DNA of 64,000 bases from Branchipolynoe longqiensis. Taxonomy: Eukaryota; Annelida; Polychaeta; Phyllodocida; Polynoidae. Positions 32,379-42,862 of the stretch are shown one piece after another. The notes beneath the pieces were generated by a model. The model saw only the letters and a program-made list of their open reading frames with translations, did not search any database and was not told the origin of the DNA. A program made the position numbers and the translations under genes. Position 1 is the first letter of the stretch; every line of letters begins with the position of its first letter. The stretch is from the NCBI GenBank assembly GCA_030323885.1, contig CM059196.1, forward strand, positions 40,190,535 to 40,254,534, written 5' to 3'.

Positions 32379-32880
32379 GCATTACTCACATTTGACAGCT
32401 GACAGTCTGGTCATCGGCGTGGTTAGAGCTGGGCATTAGTCACATTTGACAGCTGACAGTCCGGTCGTCTGTGTGGTTAGAGCTGGGCATTACTCATAGT
32501 TGACAACCGACAGTCCAGTCGTCGGCGTAGTCAGAGCCGAGCATTACTCATAGTTGACAGCCGACAGTCCGGTTGTTGGCGTAGTCAGAGCTGGCCATTA
32601 CTCATAGTTGACAACCGACATTCCAGTCATCGGTGTAGTCAGAGCCGAGCATTACTCATAGTTGACAACCGACAGTCCGGTTGTCGGTGTAGTCAGAGCC
32701 AGGCATTACTCATAGTTGACAGCCGACAGTCCGGTCGTCGGCGTAGTCAGAACAGGCATTACTCATAGTTGACAGCTGACAGTCCGGTCGTCGGCGTAGT
32801 CAGAGCCGGGCATTACTCATAGTTGACAGCTGACAGTCCGGTCGTCGGCGTAGTCAGAGCCTGGCATTACTCACGCTGAG
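32379..32880. repeat. 54-bp minisatellite, 9 copies
   Basis: Units start at GCATTA(C/G)TCA at 32379, 32433, 32487, 32541, 32595, 32649, 32703, 32756, 32810 and 32864 (last partial). Each contains GTTGACAGCCGACAGTCCGG and TCGTCGGCGTAGTCAGAG. The word CCGACAGTCCGGTCGTCGG is itself a partial inverted repeat. Confidence 0.9.
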
Positions 32881-32982
32881 CGGGGTGAGCTGCTTCCCGG
32901 TGAATCGTGGCGAGGAGCAGCCTTGTCTGGATGTGGTCCAGTGTCACAACAGTTGCGTCCGGTATACCTCGCAGCGAAAACA

Positions 32983-33103
32983 AGGTGAATCACATTGTCC
33001 TGATAGTGAGCTAAGCAGTCCTTGTCCTATCCTAGTAATGCTAAGTGCCAGGGTAGGCAGCGACAGGTATCAGTTTTGTAAGTCATTGTGTAGAGTCTAA
33101 TGC
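32983..33103 (-). mobile_element. SINE middle fragment
   Basis: CACATTGTCCTGATAGTGAGCTAAGCAGTCCTTG, CCTATCCTAGTAATGCTAAG and TTGTAAGTCATTG; both ends missing. Confidence 0.65.
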
Positions 33104-34722
33104 TAGAATCTGTGGCAGTGTAGGCATGCTATGGTGAAAACAATACAGACAAAGAAAGGAAGAGTATAAAGTGTAAAGAAGAAGAGAGAGTCCAGCCCTC
33201 TGGTTTATTGCTTATGTAGTTACATGGGTTCATTGTAGAGTATCAAGCATTCTTGGCCCTACCAATAGGGATCCAGCATTCCTGGTCCCCATGGATACCA
33301 GTAGTCTGCCCACCACCACAAGCTGTATGGGCCCATGGCCACCACCAACCTTGACCTTTTGAGTGTGGTGATCCCTATCCCAGCAGAGGGGATAGGCCCT
33401 GAGTGCAATCACACCTAGACCTGCCAGCACCACTATATCTATTTACATCCCACCCAGGCACCACCAACCCATGCGCCTGTTCATATACACCGATCAGTAA
33501 TAGAACATTTGCATTCCCCCCTATGCCGAATATCGTAATATTTTACAATTGGTTTGACCCGGCTGGGTTTTGAACTTCCTCAGAGAGGCACACACATCAG
33601 CCTACATATGACGTGGGTCTCAGTGTTTGGTATTCGCAGACAAAGCGGAAGCAGCAATCCAAATGATATGTTTTTTAATGAACCATACCAGGTTAGCTCG
33701 GAAGTGTCTGTAACTCCCCATTCGATCCCTTCCGTTGACTTTATAGAGTTCAACCCCGCATTGTCATGGGAGAGGTTTTGAACACACAAAGTCTAAAGTG
33801 AGGCTTTTATTTATTGTTAGTTAAAAAGTACAAACTTTATAACAGATTTATTTTGGATTGATTATTTAGAATGAAAGAAAACAGCGATTACTTTTGTTTA
33901 AATATGTGCTTCTGTGAATTGTTTCATGCCACAACTCGTTAGCCAGTATAGCCAGAGATCGCGGAGTATCAGGCTAGTTCAGTTTGAACTTGCCTAAATT
34001 GAAAGTAGTACTCGTCAAATGGTACAACTAGAAAATGATTGACACCTCATACAGAACCGAAAGTAACCCTACCCTGTTCATCATCAGTGATGTAATAAAC
34101 ACAAACATTCACACACACACACAAACAGATAAACAAAGCAAGCAAGATTTGAATTTGAACTGAATCCCGAATTGAAAAATGGCTGGAAGACCAGTGCTTC
34201 GGCGCTGACAAAAGCATTTATTCAGCAGAATAAACATATTTATAAAAAGATTTAATTTTTTTTGTTTAAAACTGTGCTTCAGTTTGGCATTATTCGATAT
34301 TTATGGCACATTGCTTCCATATGATACAGAAATTTGTTATCCGAAGAAACTGACAGTAAATGAAATTGTGAAATTGATTAGACTCAATTTATTTCAGTTC
34401 ACCAACTTGATTAGCCTCAATTTACTTTACTGCGCCGGGTGATGCTATTTGCTAAGCCGGTGACCTGATTAATAAGGCTGGTATTTATTGCAGTGTGCCG
34501 GTCATGTTAGCCAGAAGGAGGAGGCGTGAACAATTAGTTCACGGCAACCAGCTACACATCTCATATTACACTTTTACACCAGTCTGCAATCCATAATTAG
34601 TTAGGCTTGAGGTAGGCACTATTAAATAATGAACTATTATTAATCTATTGAAAGTGTGTTTCCATGGCTCACGATAAATGGTTCAATCTGGCAACTTGGC
34701 AATTAGTTAGCAAGAATAATGG
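33104..34722. other. mostly unrecognised sequence
   Basis: Includes a SINE B-box relic at 33545-33580 (GGTTTGACCCGGCTGGGTTTTGAAC) and a CACACACACAC run near 34107. Frame 33554-33781 has no domain or splice support. No other structure seen. Confidence 0.35.
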
Positions 34723-35078
34723 TTGGTTGGTTGGTTGGATGTTGGGGTTTTATGTCCTTTCAACATCTAAGGTCATCAGGACAGGTAACTGACTTGTGAC
34801 AGTGCGCACTCATCGCGACTTGATTGTGCTGCCCCACTGGGAGCGCAGGCTGCCAGCACCTTGAACTGATATCCTATTCAGTCACATTATCCTGACACTG
34901 AGCTAACCAGTCCTTGCCCTATCCTAATAATGCCACACGCTTGGCTAGGAAGCGACACTATCAATTTTAAAGTCAGTTGGTTTGACTCAACCAGTATTCA
35001 AACCCACGGGTTCGAATTCCACGATCTACGAAAAACATGGAGACGGACACTTAACTCATTCGGCCATCCCGTCTGGTG
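34723..35078 (-). mobile_element. SINE-A, full length, minus strand
   Basis: Tail of GGTTGGTTGGTT units, core, GGTTTGACTCAACCAGTATTC and head ending TCATTCGGCCATCCCGTCTGG. The B-box region shows the same kind of small duplication as 30783-31138 (AAACCCACGGGTTCGAATTCC). Confidence 0.8.
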
Positions 35079-35117
35079 CAAGAATAATGTGGTCACGGCT
35101 AACTCTAGTATGCCCTG

Positions 35118-35977
35118 TTAAAATTGCATAGTCAGATGAAAACCTTAAATTCTCGAAACCAAAACGCCCATCTAGATTTGATCCTACATATCCATATTAT
35201 TGAATTGGTGCACTTATTAAACATTTGTTGCTGCATAAAAGGGTGCACCAAGTCAATTTAATGGAACCTGTTTCTGCTGAACCTATAGTGCCAGAATATC
35301 GACAAGCATGCCGACAATAATTTGACTTGGTTTCACTTCAAATAACTAACCATTGTTAATAATCTAATTACTTCAAACTGAAGTAATGTCGATTATGACA
35401 TTCAAAAGGCCCTATTCATCTATATATACATTTTTTTTTTTTTTTTTAAATCGGACGTGGTGGCCGAATTGGTACAGCGCAGGCTTCCCGTGCGGAAGGT
35501 AGGGAGTTCGATTTTCGGTCGAGTCTAACCAATGACTTACTAAATTAATACTTGTCGCTTCCTAGCCTGCCACTGGGCGCGGTGGTCTAATCAGAAATGC
35601 GCGGGCTTCGAGTGCGGAAGGTCAGGAGTTTGGTTCCCGGTCGAGTCAAACCAATGACTTTAAAATTGATACTTGTCGCTTCCTAGCCTAGCACTCGACA
35701 TTAATAGGATAGGGCAAGGACTGGTTAATGTGACTGAGTGGGATATCAAGTCATGATGCAAGCAGCCTGACTTCCCAGTGTGGCAGCACTATAAAGTTGC
35801 CATAAGTGCGCACTGTCAGAGGTCCTGATATGACCTTCGATGTTGCCAGGACTTAAAACTCCTCCAACCAACCAACCTTTGAATGTCAGGACATAAAACC
35901 CCAACAACCAACCAACCATCTATATATATTTTTGTTTAATGGCGTAAACTCAAAACCATCGGACTATGCAACTTTAA
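35118..35977 (-). mobile_element. MITE-1 split by two SINE-B copies
   Basis: Left TTAAAATTGCATAGTC and right GACTATGCAACTTTAA are family ends. TCTATATATACATTTTT (35420) and TCTATATATATTTTTG (35918) flank the SINE block and could be a long target duplication. Confidence 0.65.
35450..35915 (+). mobile_element. SINE-B head-to-tail pair
   Basis: A first head and partial body (35450-35574, GTGGTGGCCGAATTGGTACAGCG) runs directly into a second complete SINE-B (from GGCGCGGTGGTCTAATCAG to CCTGATATGACCTTCGATGTTG). An extra tail piece follows (GTCAGGACATAAAACCCC). Confidence 0.7.
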
Positions 35978-36213
35978 ATGACCCTCAGTAAAGCCGTGGG
36001 TCTTGCGTGTTACTACTGGACTTTATGCAAAAACTTGACATCCGGTGATGTATTTTTGGAGGCAGCAGCTGCTGAAGTGGCAAGTGGCGCCCCCTAGCCA
36101 AGCAATTGTGCGCGGTGCTGTGGTAGGTACCAGTTCCGGTTAGTGAAGACTTCCGGAAGTGGAGCAGGCAGAGTCGCTCCATTTCTAATATTGGCTTCTC
36201 TTTTTTGGTACAT

Positions 36214-36272
36214 TACTTTATTAACCTGTGGAATTTTCAATCGCCGACAATTAGTCTTCCTCATTCCACAAG
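36214..36272 (-). mobile_element. SINE-C 3' module fragment
   Basis: TTAACCTGTGGAATTTTCAATCGCCGACAATTAGTCTTCCTCATTCCACAAG, minus sense of the alternative 3' module. Confidence 0.55.
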
Positions 36273-36274
36273 TA

Positions 36275-36447
36275 TTAAAGCGAGGTAGTCCGATGAAAAC
36301 ATGTAATTTTCAAAACCAAAACACTTACCAAAATTTGATCCTACATACATAACTTAGATAGTGGCACACTTATTAAGGATTTGTTGATGCATAGAAGGTA
36401 CTACTAAGCCAATTTAATAGAACCTGTTATTGCTGAAGCCTATTGTA
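36275..36447 (-). mobile_element. MITE-1, truncated by R3
   Basis: TTAAAGCGAGGTAGTCCGATG to GCTGAAGCCTATTGT in reverse family order; R3 starts at the break. Confidence 0.65.
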
Positions 36448-37350
36448 AAAATATACGGATTTTCGGTTCGGAATTATATATTGGCAGAGAGCATTATTAT
36501 CCTCGGGCGACGGAGTGGGGACCAAGGTTATGTAATAGAAAAGCAATGGGTGCCCCACTCGCTGTGTGACATATTAAGCTATGGGACATATATGTTAATA
36601 CATAGTGACCAAGATTGTGATGAGATGTTCCTATATAAGAGACAGTTAATTATTGGTGAAATGTTCTCTCTATGCACCAGTAAGGGTGCAAGTGGAGGAA
36701 AAGGACATTTTTAATATATATATTTATTGTAATTGTCTGCAACTACCTGTTACCACGGGGCCGATGGGCCAGAACACCAGCCATACTGCATACATTATGT
36801 ACACCTCCTGCAGCTGGGTTGGGTGACCGCTGCCCATAGGGGAGGCGTCACCTCCCAGGCTGTGGAGGGTGCCTGATTGGCTGGCTGTGGGAGGCCCAGT
36901 CAGCTGCACCCCTTTGCCCCACCTGACCACACTAGCCTCATGTTACTATTGATTATTCTAGACACTGCTCCAGACACACTGGGCAGGAGACTCTACTCCT
37001 GACTCTTGAATGAGACACACTCTCCCTTGGGCAGGGACCCAGACACTCTGTCTGATGCTCCACCTTTCATATATATACAAACTGAGCTGTGTGCAACAAC
37101 CATGGGACTCCAGTTCAATGGGCTGTAGGCAGTGATTCATAGACATACTAAAGAGGTAATGAGACTCTGTGTGGACAGAAGGTAAGGGGTCAGGGTGATA
37201 GGTCACTAATAGGTGAACAGGAGTTGATGCTAATAAAGCACAACTTCTTCACTCTCAATCTTGTGTGACTTGTCTTCCCTTTCTTCCTTATGAGTTTGTT
37301 TAAGAGGGGCATCAGGTGTGAACTGGCAGACAGTTGTCAGAACGCATCTG
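36444..37350 (+). mobile_element. R3 copy b: probable LTR-retroelement 3' end
   Basis: Aligns with 25632-26430 from AAAAATATACGG onward. It has a purine tract AGTGGAGGAAAAGGA (36699-36713), then TATTTATTGTAATTG. TATATATACAAAC (37073-37084) could be a TATA box, and AATAAAGCACAAC lies at 37233. Two copies with parallel layout support a terminal repeat. The 94-codon frame 36430-36714 lies upstream of the purine tract and may be a remnant of the element's last gene; no motif is recognised. Confidence 0.45.
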
Positions 37351-37547
37351 GGAAGAGTTTGTGGTATTATCTGGGGCTCTCATGGCCGGGACATCCAGTA
37401 ATATTACACTATGGTGTAAAGGTTTTTGCATGCTTGGTACTGCTGAAAATCATTTAGAAGAGCCAATAATTCACTACACTCACACACGTGGATACATTTT
37501 GAACAAGTACATTGTAACCATGGTAAACAATGTTAATTGGTTATTAG

Positions 37548-37745
37548 TGTTTTACTTCGAACCAAGATCACAGGTCATATTGGGACCAGTACCGACTCAT
37601 GCCAGTGCGAACAGATAGCGATTTTATAGTATATTGTTTCCCCACCGGGATACCCTGCCGTCGACACCTTGATTCAGTATCCCTCTCAGTCATAATATCA
37701 TTGTAGTGAGCCAATCAATTCTTGCTTTATCCCAGTAATGGAGAC
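37548..37745 (-). mobile_element. decayed SINE, minus strand
   Basis: TTTTACTTCGAACCAAGATC, AGGTCATATTGGGACCAGTACCGACTCATG and CAGTCATAATATCA follow the core order with many changes. Confidence 0.5.
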
Positions 37746-37969
37746 CTGAAGGCCCACCGAGCCCGTCAGTAGAGCTCTGTTTACAGTGGAGGGGTGTGAG
37801 GGCTGTAACTACCCACTGTGCTTATATAGTAGACTTTGGTTTGTTTAACGGTAGGTATGCGATGACAGACATGGCTGATCTAGTCAGTTTACCTAGTGCC
37901 ACCGCTTACACTAGGTCAGAAGGTGCGGAGTGCTCCACATCCCAGATTATATCCAGGTATTTTATTAAA

Positions 37970-38255
37970 TTAAAGCTGCACAGTCTGATGAAAACATCAA
38001 TTTTTTTAAACTAAAACAATTATCTGAATTTGATTTTACATATGTAACTTAGATACTGGAGCACTTACTAAGCATTTGTCTCCACACAGAAGGGAATACG
38101 GAGGGAATTGAATAGAACTGGTTACTGCAGAAGGCTTATGGTGTCAGAGTTTTGGCATGCATGCCAAAATTAATTTTGCATGGTTGCACTTCAAATATCT
38201 GAAAAGCTAGCTATTTAAAATAAAAGTTACTTCAAGCTGCAACTTTAAGTGGTTA
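37970..38255 (-). mobile_element. MITE-1, right part missing
   Basis: TTAAAGCTGCACAGTCTGATG to AAAGTTACTTCAAGC; contains the self-complementary TTTTGGCATGCATGCCAAAA (38149-38168). Confidence 0.7.
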
Positions 38256-38294
38256 ATATTCGTATGACACTGAGGTTCTTATTGAAGCCTAACC

Positions 38295-38649
38295 TTAAAG
38301 CTGCATAGTCCGATGAACTATCAAATTTTCAAAACCAAACCAATTATCTAGATTTGATTTGACATATCTAACTTAGATACTGATGCACTTATTAAGCATT
38401 TGTTTCTGCGTAGAAGGCAATACTGAGTCAAATTAACAGAACCTGTTGCTGCAGAAGTCTATGGTGTCAGAGTTTTGGCAAGCTTGCCAAAACTAATTTT
38501 CCATGTTTGCACTCAAAATATCTCAAAAGTTTACTATTTAAAATAAAAATAACTTTGAACTAATGTAAAGTAGATACTAGTGATCGATCTAATATATTTA
38601 TCTCAGAAGAAATACAGAAATTCTAAACCATCGGACTATGCAACTTTAA
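38295..38649 (-). mobile_element. MITE-1, full copy
   Basis: TTAAAGCTGCATAGTCCGATG-type left end and CATCGGACTATGCAACTTTAA-type right end. The internal palindrome TTTTGGCAAGCTTGCCAAAA is at 38472-38491. Its terminal TTAA is shared with the next MITE-1 fragment on the right. Confidence 0.8.
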
Positions 38650-39752
38650 AGTCACATAGTCCGACGGTTCTGAGTTTGAGCAGAGAGCAAATACTACAGC
38701 AGTATGGATGTGCCCCACACCTGAGCAATGTTAGCTAATAGTTCAAACAGGAACATTCTATCCATATAGCCTCCCAGTCCCTGCCTCCCAGTCAGTGCCT
38801 CCCAGTCCCTGCCTCCCAGTCAGTGCCTCCCAGTCCCTGCCTCCCAGTCAGTGCCTCACAGTCAATGCCTCCTAGTCAATGCATCCCAGCCAATGCCTCC
38901 CAGTCAGTGCCTCCCAGCCAGTGTCTCCCAGCCAGTACCTCCCAGTCAATGCCTCCCAGTCAATGCCTCTCAGACAATGCCTCCCAGTCAGTGCCTCCCA
39001 GTCAGTGCCTCCCAGTCAATGCCTCTCAGTCAGTTCCTCCAAATCAATGCATCCCAGTCAATGCCTCCCAGTCAGTGCCTCCCAGCGAATGCCTCCCAGT
39101 CAGTGCCTCCCAGTCAATGCCTCCCAGTCAGTTCCTCCCAGTCAGTGCTTCCCAGTCAGTGCCTCCCAGTCAATGCCTCCCAGTCAGTGCCTCCCAGCCA
39201 ATGCCTCCCAGTCAGTGCCTCCCAGCCAATGCCTCCCAGCCAATGCCTCCCAGTCAGTGCATCCCAGTCAGTGCTTCCCAGCCAATGCCTCCCAGTCAAT
39301 GCCTCCCAGTCAGTGCCTCCCAGTCAATGCCTCCCAGTCAGTGCCTCCCAGTCAATGCCTCCAAGTCAATGCCTCCCAGTCAGTGCCTCCCAGTCAGTGC
39401 CTCCCAGTCAGTGCCTCCCAGTCAATGCCTCCCAGTCAATGCCTCCCAGTCAGTGCCTCCCAGTCAATGCCTCCCAGTCAATGCATCCCAGTCAGTGCCT
39501 CCCAGTCAGTGCCTCCCAGTCAGTGCCTCCCAGTCAGTGCCTCCCAGTCAATGCCTCCCAGTCAATGCCTCCAAGCCAATGCTGCCGACATGGTGTAAAA
39601 CTACCACCGATTAGCAGCGTAGCCCACGAGGACCAATTTGCAATAAATGCTTAATGAGGGCAATAGTATCTAAGTTGCGTATGTAGAATCAAATCTAGAT
39701 AAGTGTGGTGGGTTTTTTTAAATGTTGTTTTCATTGGACTATGCCACTTTAA
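38646..39752 (+). mobile_element. MITE-1 halves around a minisatellite
   Basis: The left end TTAAAGTCACATAGTCCGACGG..GAGTTTGAGC (38646-38682) and the right third (39640-39752: AATAAATGCTTAATGAG, TAGAATCAAATCTAG, ATTGGACTATGCCACTTTAA) have the same orientation. Between them sit about 80 bases of unplaced sequence and the 14-bp minisatellite. The halves may belong to one copy. Confidence 0.6.
38765..39592. repeat. 14-bp minisatellite, about 59 copies
   Basis: Unit TGCCTCCCAGTCAA or TGCCTCCCAGTCAG, very regular. Because 14 is not a multiple of 3, all three forward frames stay open and encode the same 14-residue motif (MPPSQCLPVSASQS-like) in different phase. The three frames of 239-267 codons are thus one artefact. 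Only CAA/CAG, CAGT/CAGC and a few TCC/TCA variants differ. Confidence 0.95.
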
Positions 39753-40085
39753 AATTGCCTCGTCTGATGGTTTCATGTTTCTGTCATTTCTGAGATAGAT
39801 ATATTAGGTTGATCGTTATAATCTACCTTACTTTAGTTTGAAGTAGCTTATATTTTAAATGGCTAACTTTTGAGATATTTGAAGTGCAAATATGTCAAAT
39901 TAATTTTGGCAAGTACCGTATGCTTCTGCACTAATAAGTTATATTAAATTGCTTCAGTACCCCCTTCTATGTGGCGACAAATGTTTAATAAATGCACCAG
40001 TATCTAAATTAGATACATAGAATCAAATCTAGATAATTGTGTTGGTTTTGGAAATTTGATGTTTACAGCGGATTATGCAGCTGTA
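39749..40085 (+). mobile_element. MITE-1, full copy
   Basis: TTAAAATTGCCTCGTCTGATGG to GCGGATTATGCAGCTGTAA; shares its left TTAA with the preceding fragment's right end. Confidence 0.75.
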
Positions 40086-40161
40086 AGTCTTTGATGCATT
40101 GGTTCATGGTGGCGCCACTTAGTGGGGGAAAAGGTGACATGTTTCACGGTTATTCCTCACT

Positions 40162-40177
40162 ATATATACACACACAC

Positions 40178-40250
<73 letters not shown>

Positions 40251-40252
40251 GC
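40162..40252. repeat. CA dinucleotide microsatellite
   Basis: About 40 CA units with minor interruptions (CGCA, CATACA). Confidence 0.95.
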
Positions 40253-40764
40253 TAAACACACACACTTATTCACTCACTGGTCAGCAGTCAACCCAGATAC
40301 TCACCTCTGGCTATTACTCTGTCAGTCTCCATCAGGTGCAGGTATAATGGGTGTTGTCAAAGACCCTATAATACTAAGACGGCTCACTCAGCCTGTACTG
40401 TGTAATCAAAATGATCAAACCCACCACTTGGTGCGCTGGCTGTTTTCTTGGTTAAACAGATCCTATATTATATGTATATATGTATAAATGTATATATGAA
40501 TGTGAAAGATGTGTGATGATGGTGATGATGATGATGATGTGTATTTGTTCATAGCAATTTCATATTGATGTGTATTGATACTTACCTATCTCATGCATAA
40601 TATAATTGTATGTGTTTATATGTGAAATACCAACCAGCAGCTGGGCTGATCAAACCCACCACATGGTGGCACTGCGAAATTTACATTACCATGGGAGAGA
40701 TAGGGAGTGAGCCGTCTTAGTATTATAGAGTCTTTGGTGTTGCTTGTAATGACTATGCATGCCC
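40253..40764. other. no coding feature; small inverted pair
   Basis: GACCCTATAATACTAAGACGGCTCAC at 40361-40386 is the inverse of GTGAGCCGTCTTAGTATTATAGAGTC at 40707-40732, so this 370-base span is a foldback whose interior has ATGATGATG repeats (40515-40537). Two copies of GATCAAACCCACCAC.TGGTG lie within it, at 40413 and 40648. Confidence 0.6.
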
Positions 40765-40999
40765 TCCAGGGCCCGTATGCATGAAGAATTATTTATCACC
40801 CCTGGGCCTGTATGCACCAATCGGGGTTAGGGCCTTAACCGCGGCTAAGGTATCCCCGCATGTCTAAATGTGAAAATTTGGTATGCACCAATCGGAGTTA
40901 GCGCTAACCGCGGTGGGTTAACGTCGGCTAAGGTAAACCACCTTGTGAGGTGGGTTTAGGGCCTATCCGGTGCGGTTAGTGTGTGTCTGTGGCTCTCAA

Positions 41000-41372
41000 T
41001 CTATTGAATGCGATCATATTTAACAGAATTACATATGCAATAAGTGAAATTTTATCAATTTAACCCTAAATTCGAAGCGTTATTAAGGCTACCGCTGCAT
41101 TGGCGGCGATATTAATAGTTATATTTTCGAATCGACGAATGTACAGTAAACAAGCTGCCCCTGCCGCCAGTATGGAAAGCGACGTCGATGCGGCGGCGGC
41201 GGCGATTTGTTTACTTTACGTTCGTCGATTTGAAAATATAAATATTAATATCGCCGCCAATGCGGCGGTAGCCTTAATAACGCTTCGAATTTAGGGTTAA
41301 ATTGATAAAATTTCACTTATTGCGTATGTAATTCTGTTAAATATGATAGCATTTAATATATTTGAGCCTAAT
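41000..41372. repeat. long inverted repeat, ~155-bp arms
   Basis: The left arm (TTTAACAGAATTACATATGC ... GAATGTACAGTAAACAA) pairs almost base for base with the right arm (TTGTTTACTTTACGTTCG ... GCGTATGTAATTCTGTTAAA). A roughly 55-base GC-rich loop (GCGGCGGCGGCGGCG) lies at about 41155-41210. Confidence 0.85.
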
Positions 41373-41689
41373 ATATGGGTACAAACGCAGAGGGAATTCC
41401 CAAATCTATAAATAAACTCATGGTTAGCTATCCGCAGCGGCTAAAACATTGGTGAATACCGATTCACACATTTCTCAAACCCCCCGCTACCCTGAGGTAG
41501 CTATCCGCGGCTAGTGTCTTAACTCCGGCTAAGCCTAACCCCGATTGGTGCATACGGGCCAGCTGGTGGTAAGGGCCGAGTTCGGGGTAGCTATCGCCAG
41601 GGGTAAGAAATGGGTCACGGGGTATGCATGGAGCCAAAGCGGCGAGGAGGTCATAACTATAAATAACTACCCTTGTAGTTATTTATAGA

Positions 41690-42297
41690 TTTGGGAAATC
41701 CCTCTGTGCCTGTTTGCATTCGTCGATTCGACAATATGAATAACGCCGCCGATGTAGCTGCTACGTTAATATCGCTTCGTTTTTAGGGTTAATTTGATTA
41801 AATTTCACTTATTGCGTATTTAATTCTGTTAAATATGACAGCATTGAATAGATTGAGACCCCCACACACACACTAATCGGCGTGGCTACAGTATGGATAT
41901 CGACGTCCATGTGGCGACGGTGGCGATTTGTTTTGTTTAGATTCATCGATTCGACAATATGAATAAGGCCGCTGATGCGGCGGCAGCCTTAATAGTGGTT
42001 CGAATCTAAGGTTAATTTTATTAAATTTCACTTATTGCGTATGTAATTCTGTTAAATATGGTCGCATTGAATAGATTTGGGCTTAAAACATTGCCGCAGG
42101 CGTTTGGCCAATATGGATATCGACGTCGTGACGGCGGCGGCGATTTGTTTACTTTACATTCGTCGATTCGACACAATTAATATCGCCGCCAATGCGGCGG
42201 TAGCCTTAATAACGGTTCGAATTTAGGGTTAAATTGATCAAATTTCACTTATTGCGTATGTAATTCTGTTAAATATGATCGCATTCGATAGATTTGG
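41690..42297. repeat. three direct repeats of the FB-F right arm
   Basis: Copies near 41715-41860, 41895-42085 and 42110-42297 each carry TCGTCGATTCGACA (or TCATCGATTCGACA), a CCGCC block, AGGGTTAA and TTTCACTTATTGCGTAT.TAATTCTGTTAAATATG. Together with the palindrome arms this gives five copies of one unit. Confidence 0.8.
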
Positions 42298-42503
42298 CCG
42301 GAGTCAGTCCCTACCCCCGCCCTTATACCTGCTACTGAGTGGGGGTAGCTTACCCGACTTTTACCCCCCGGGGTTTGCATACCCCAGTCACATACATACC
42401 GACTTTTCGCCGCTACCCCGGATATCCCCGCTAGCCCCAAAGGTAGAGCGCTACCACCGCCCCATGCATACGGGCCCAGGTGCTGCTGGTCTTTGTGCAT
42501 TAC

Positions 42504-42862
42504 TTAAAGCTGCATAGTCCGATGGTGTTGAGTTTCTGTAACTTTTCTGAGATAAATGTAGTAAACTGATTGTTATAATCTACCTTTACTTTAGTTTGAA
42601 GTAACTTTTAATTTAAATGGCTAAACCTTTGAGATATTTGAAGTCTACTCATGTCAAATTAGTTTTGGCAAGCACGCCAAAACTCTGACACTCTGACCCC
42701 ATAGGCTTCTGCAGTAACCGATTCTATTAAATTGACTCGGCGTTCCCTTCTATGTGGCAATAGAATGCTTAATAAGTGACTCAATTAGGTATGTAGAATC
42801 AAATCTAAATAATTGTTTTGGTTTTGAAAATTTGATGCTTCATCTGGATATGCAACTTTAAA
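42504..42862 (+). mobile_element. MITE-1, full copy
   Basis: TTAAAGCTGCATAGTCCGATGG-type start to GATATGCAACTTTAA. The internal GGCAAGCACGCCAAAACTCTGACACTCTGAC shows a small duplication. Abuts the FB-F outer end. Confidence 0.8.

Larger units (their letters stand above)
40769..42478. mobile_element. FB-F nested foldback cluster
   Basis: Outer ends GGCCCGTATGCATGAAG and CCCATGCATACGGGCCC. An inner inverted pair, GGCCTGTATGCACCAATCGG (40807) and CCGATTGGTGCATACGGGCC (41542-41561), encloses a third-level palindrome at 41000-41370. Several extra copies of its arm follow to the right (41690-42297). The 64-codon frame at 41100 is part of the arms. Confidence 0.65.

Noticed and set aside
29963..32880. 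Regular repeats considered as a CRISPR array
   Set aside because: Units are contiguous or 54-83 bases without unique spacers, in a eukaryotic repeat context; no cas-like gene.
38823..39654. Three overlapping repeat-protein frames of 239-267 codons
   Set aside because: All three give the same 14-residue motif because the DNA unit is 14 bases; no splice or start context.
41100..41294. 64-codon frame with Ala run
   Set aside because: Consists of the two palindrome arms and the GCGGCGGCG loop of FB-F.
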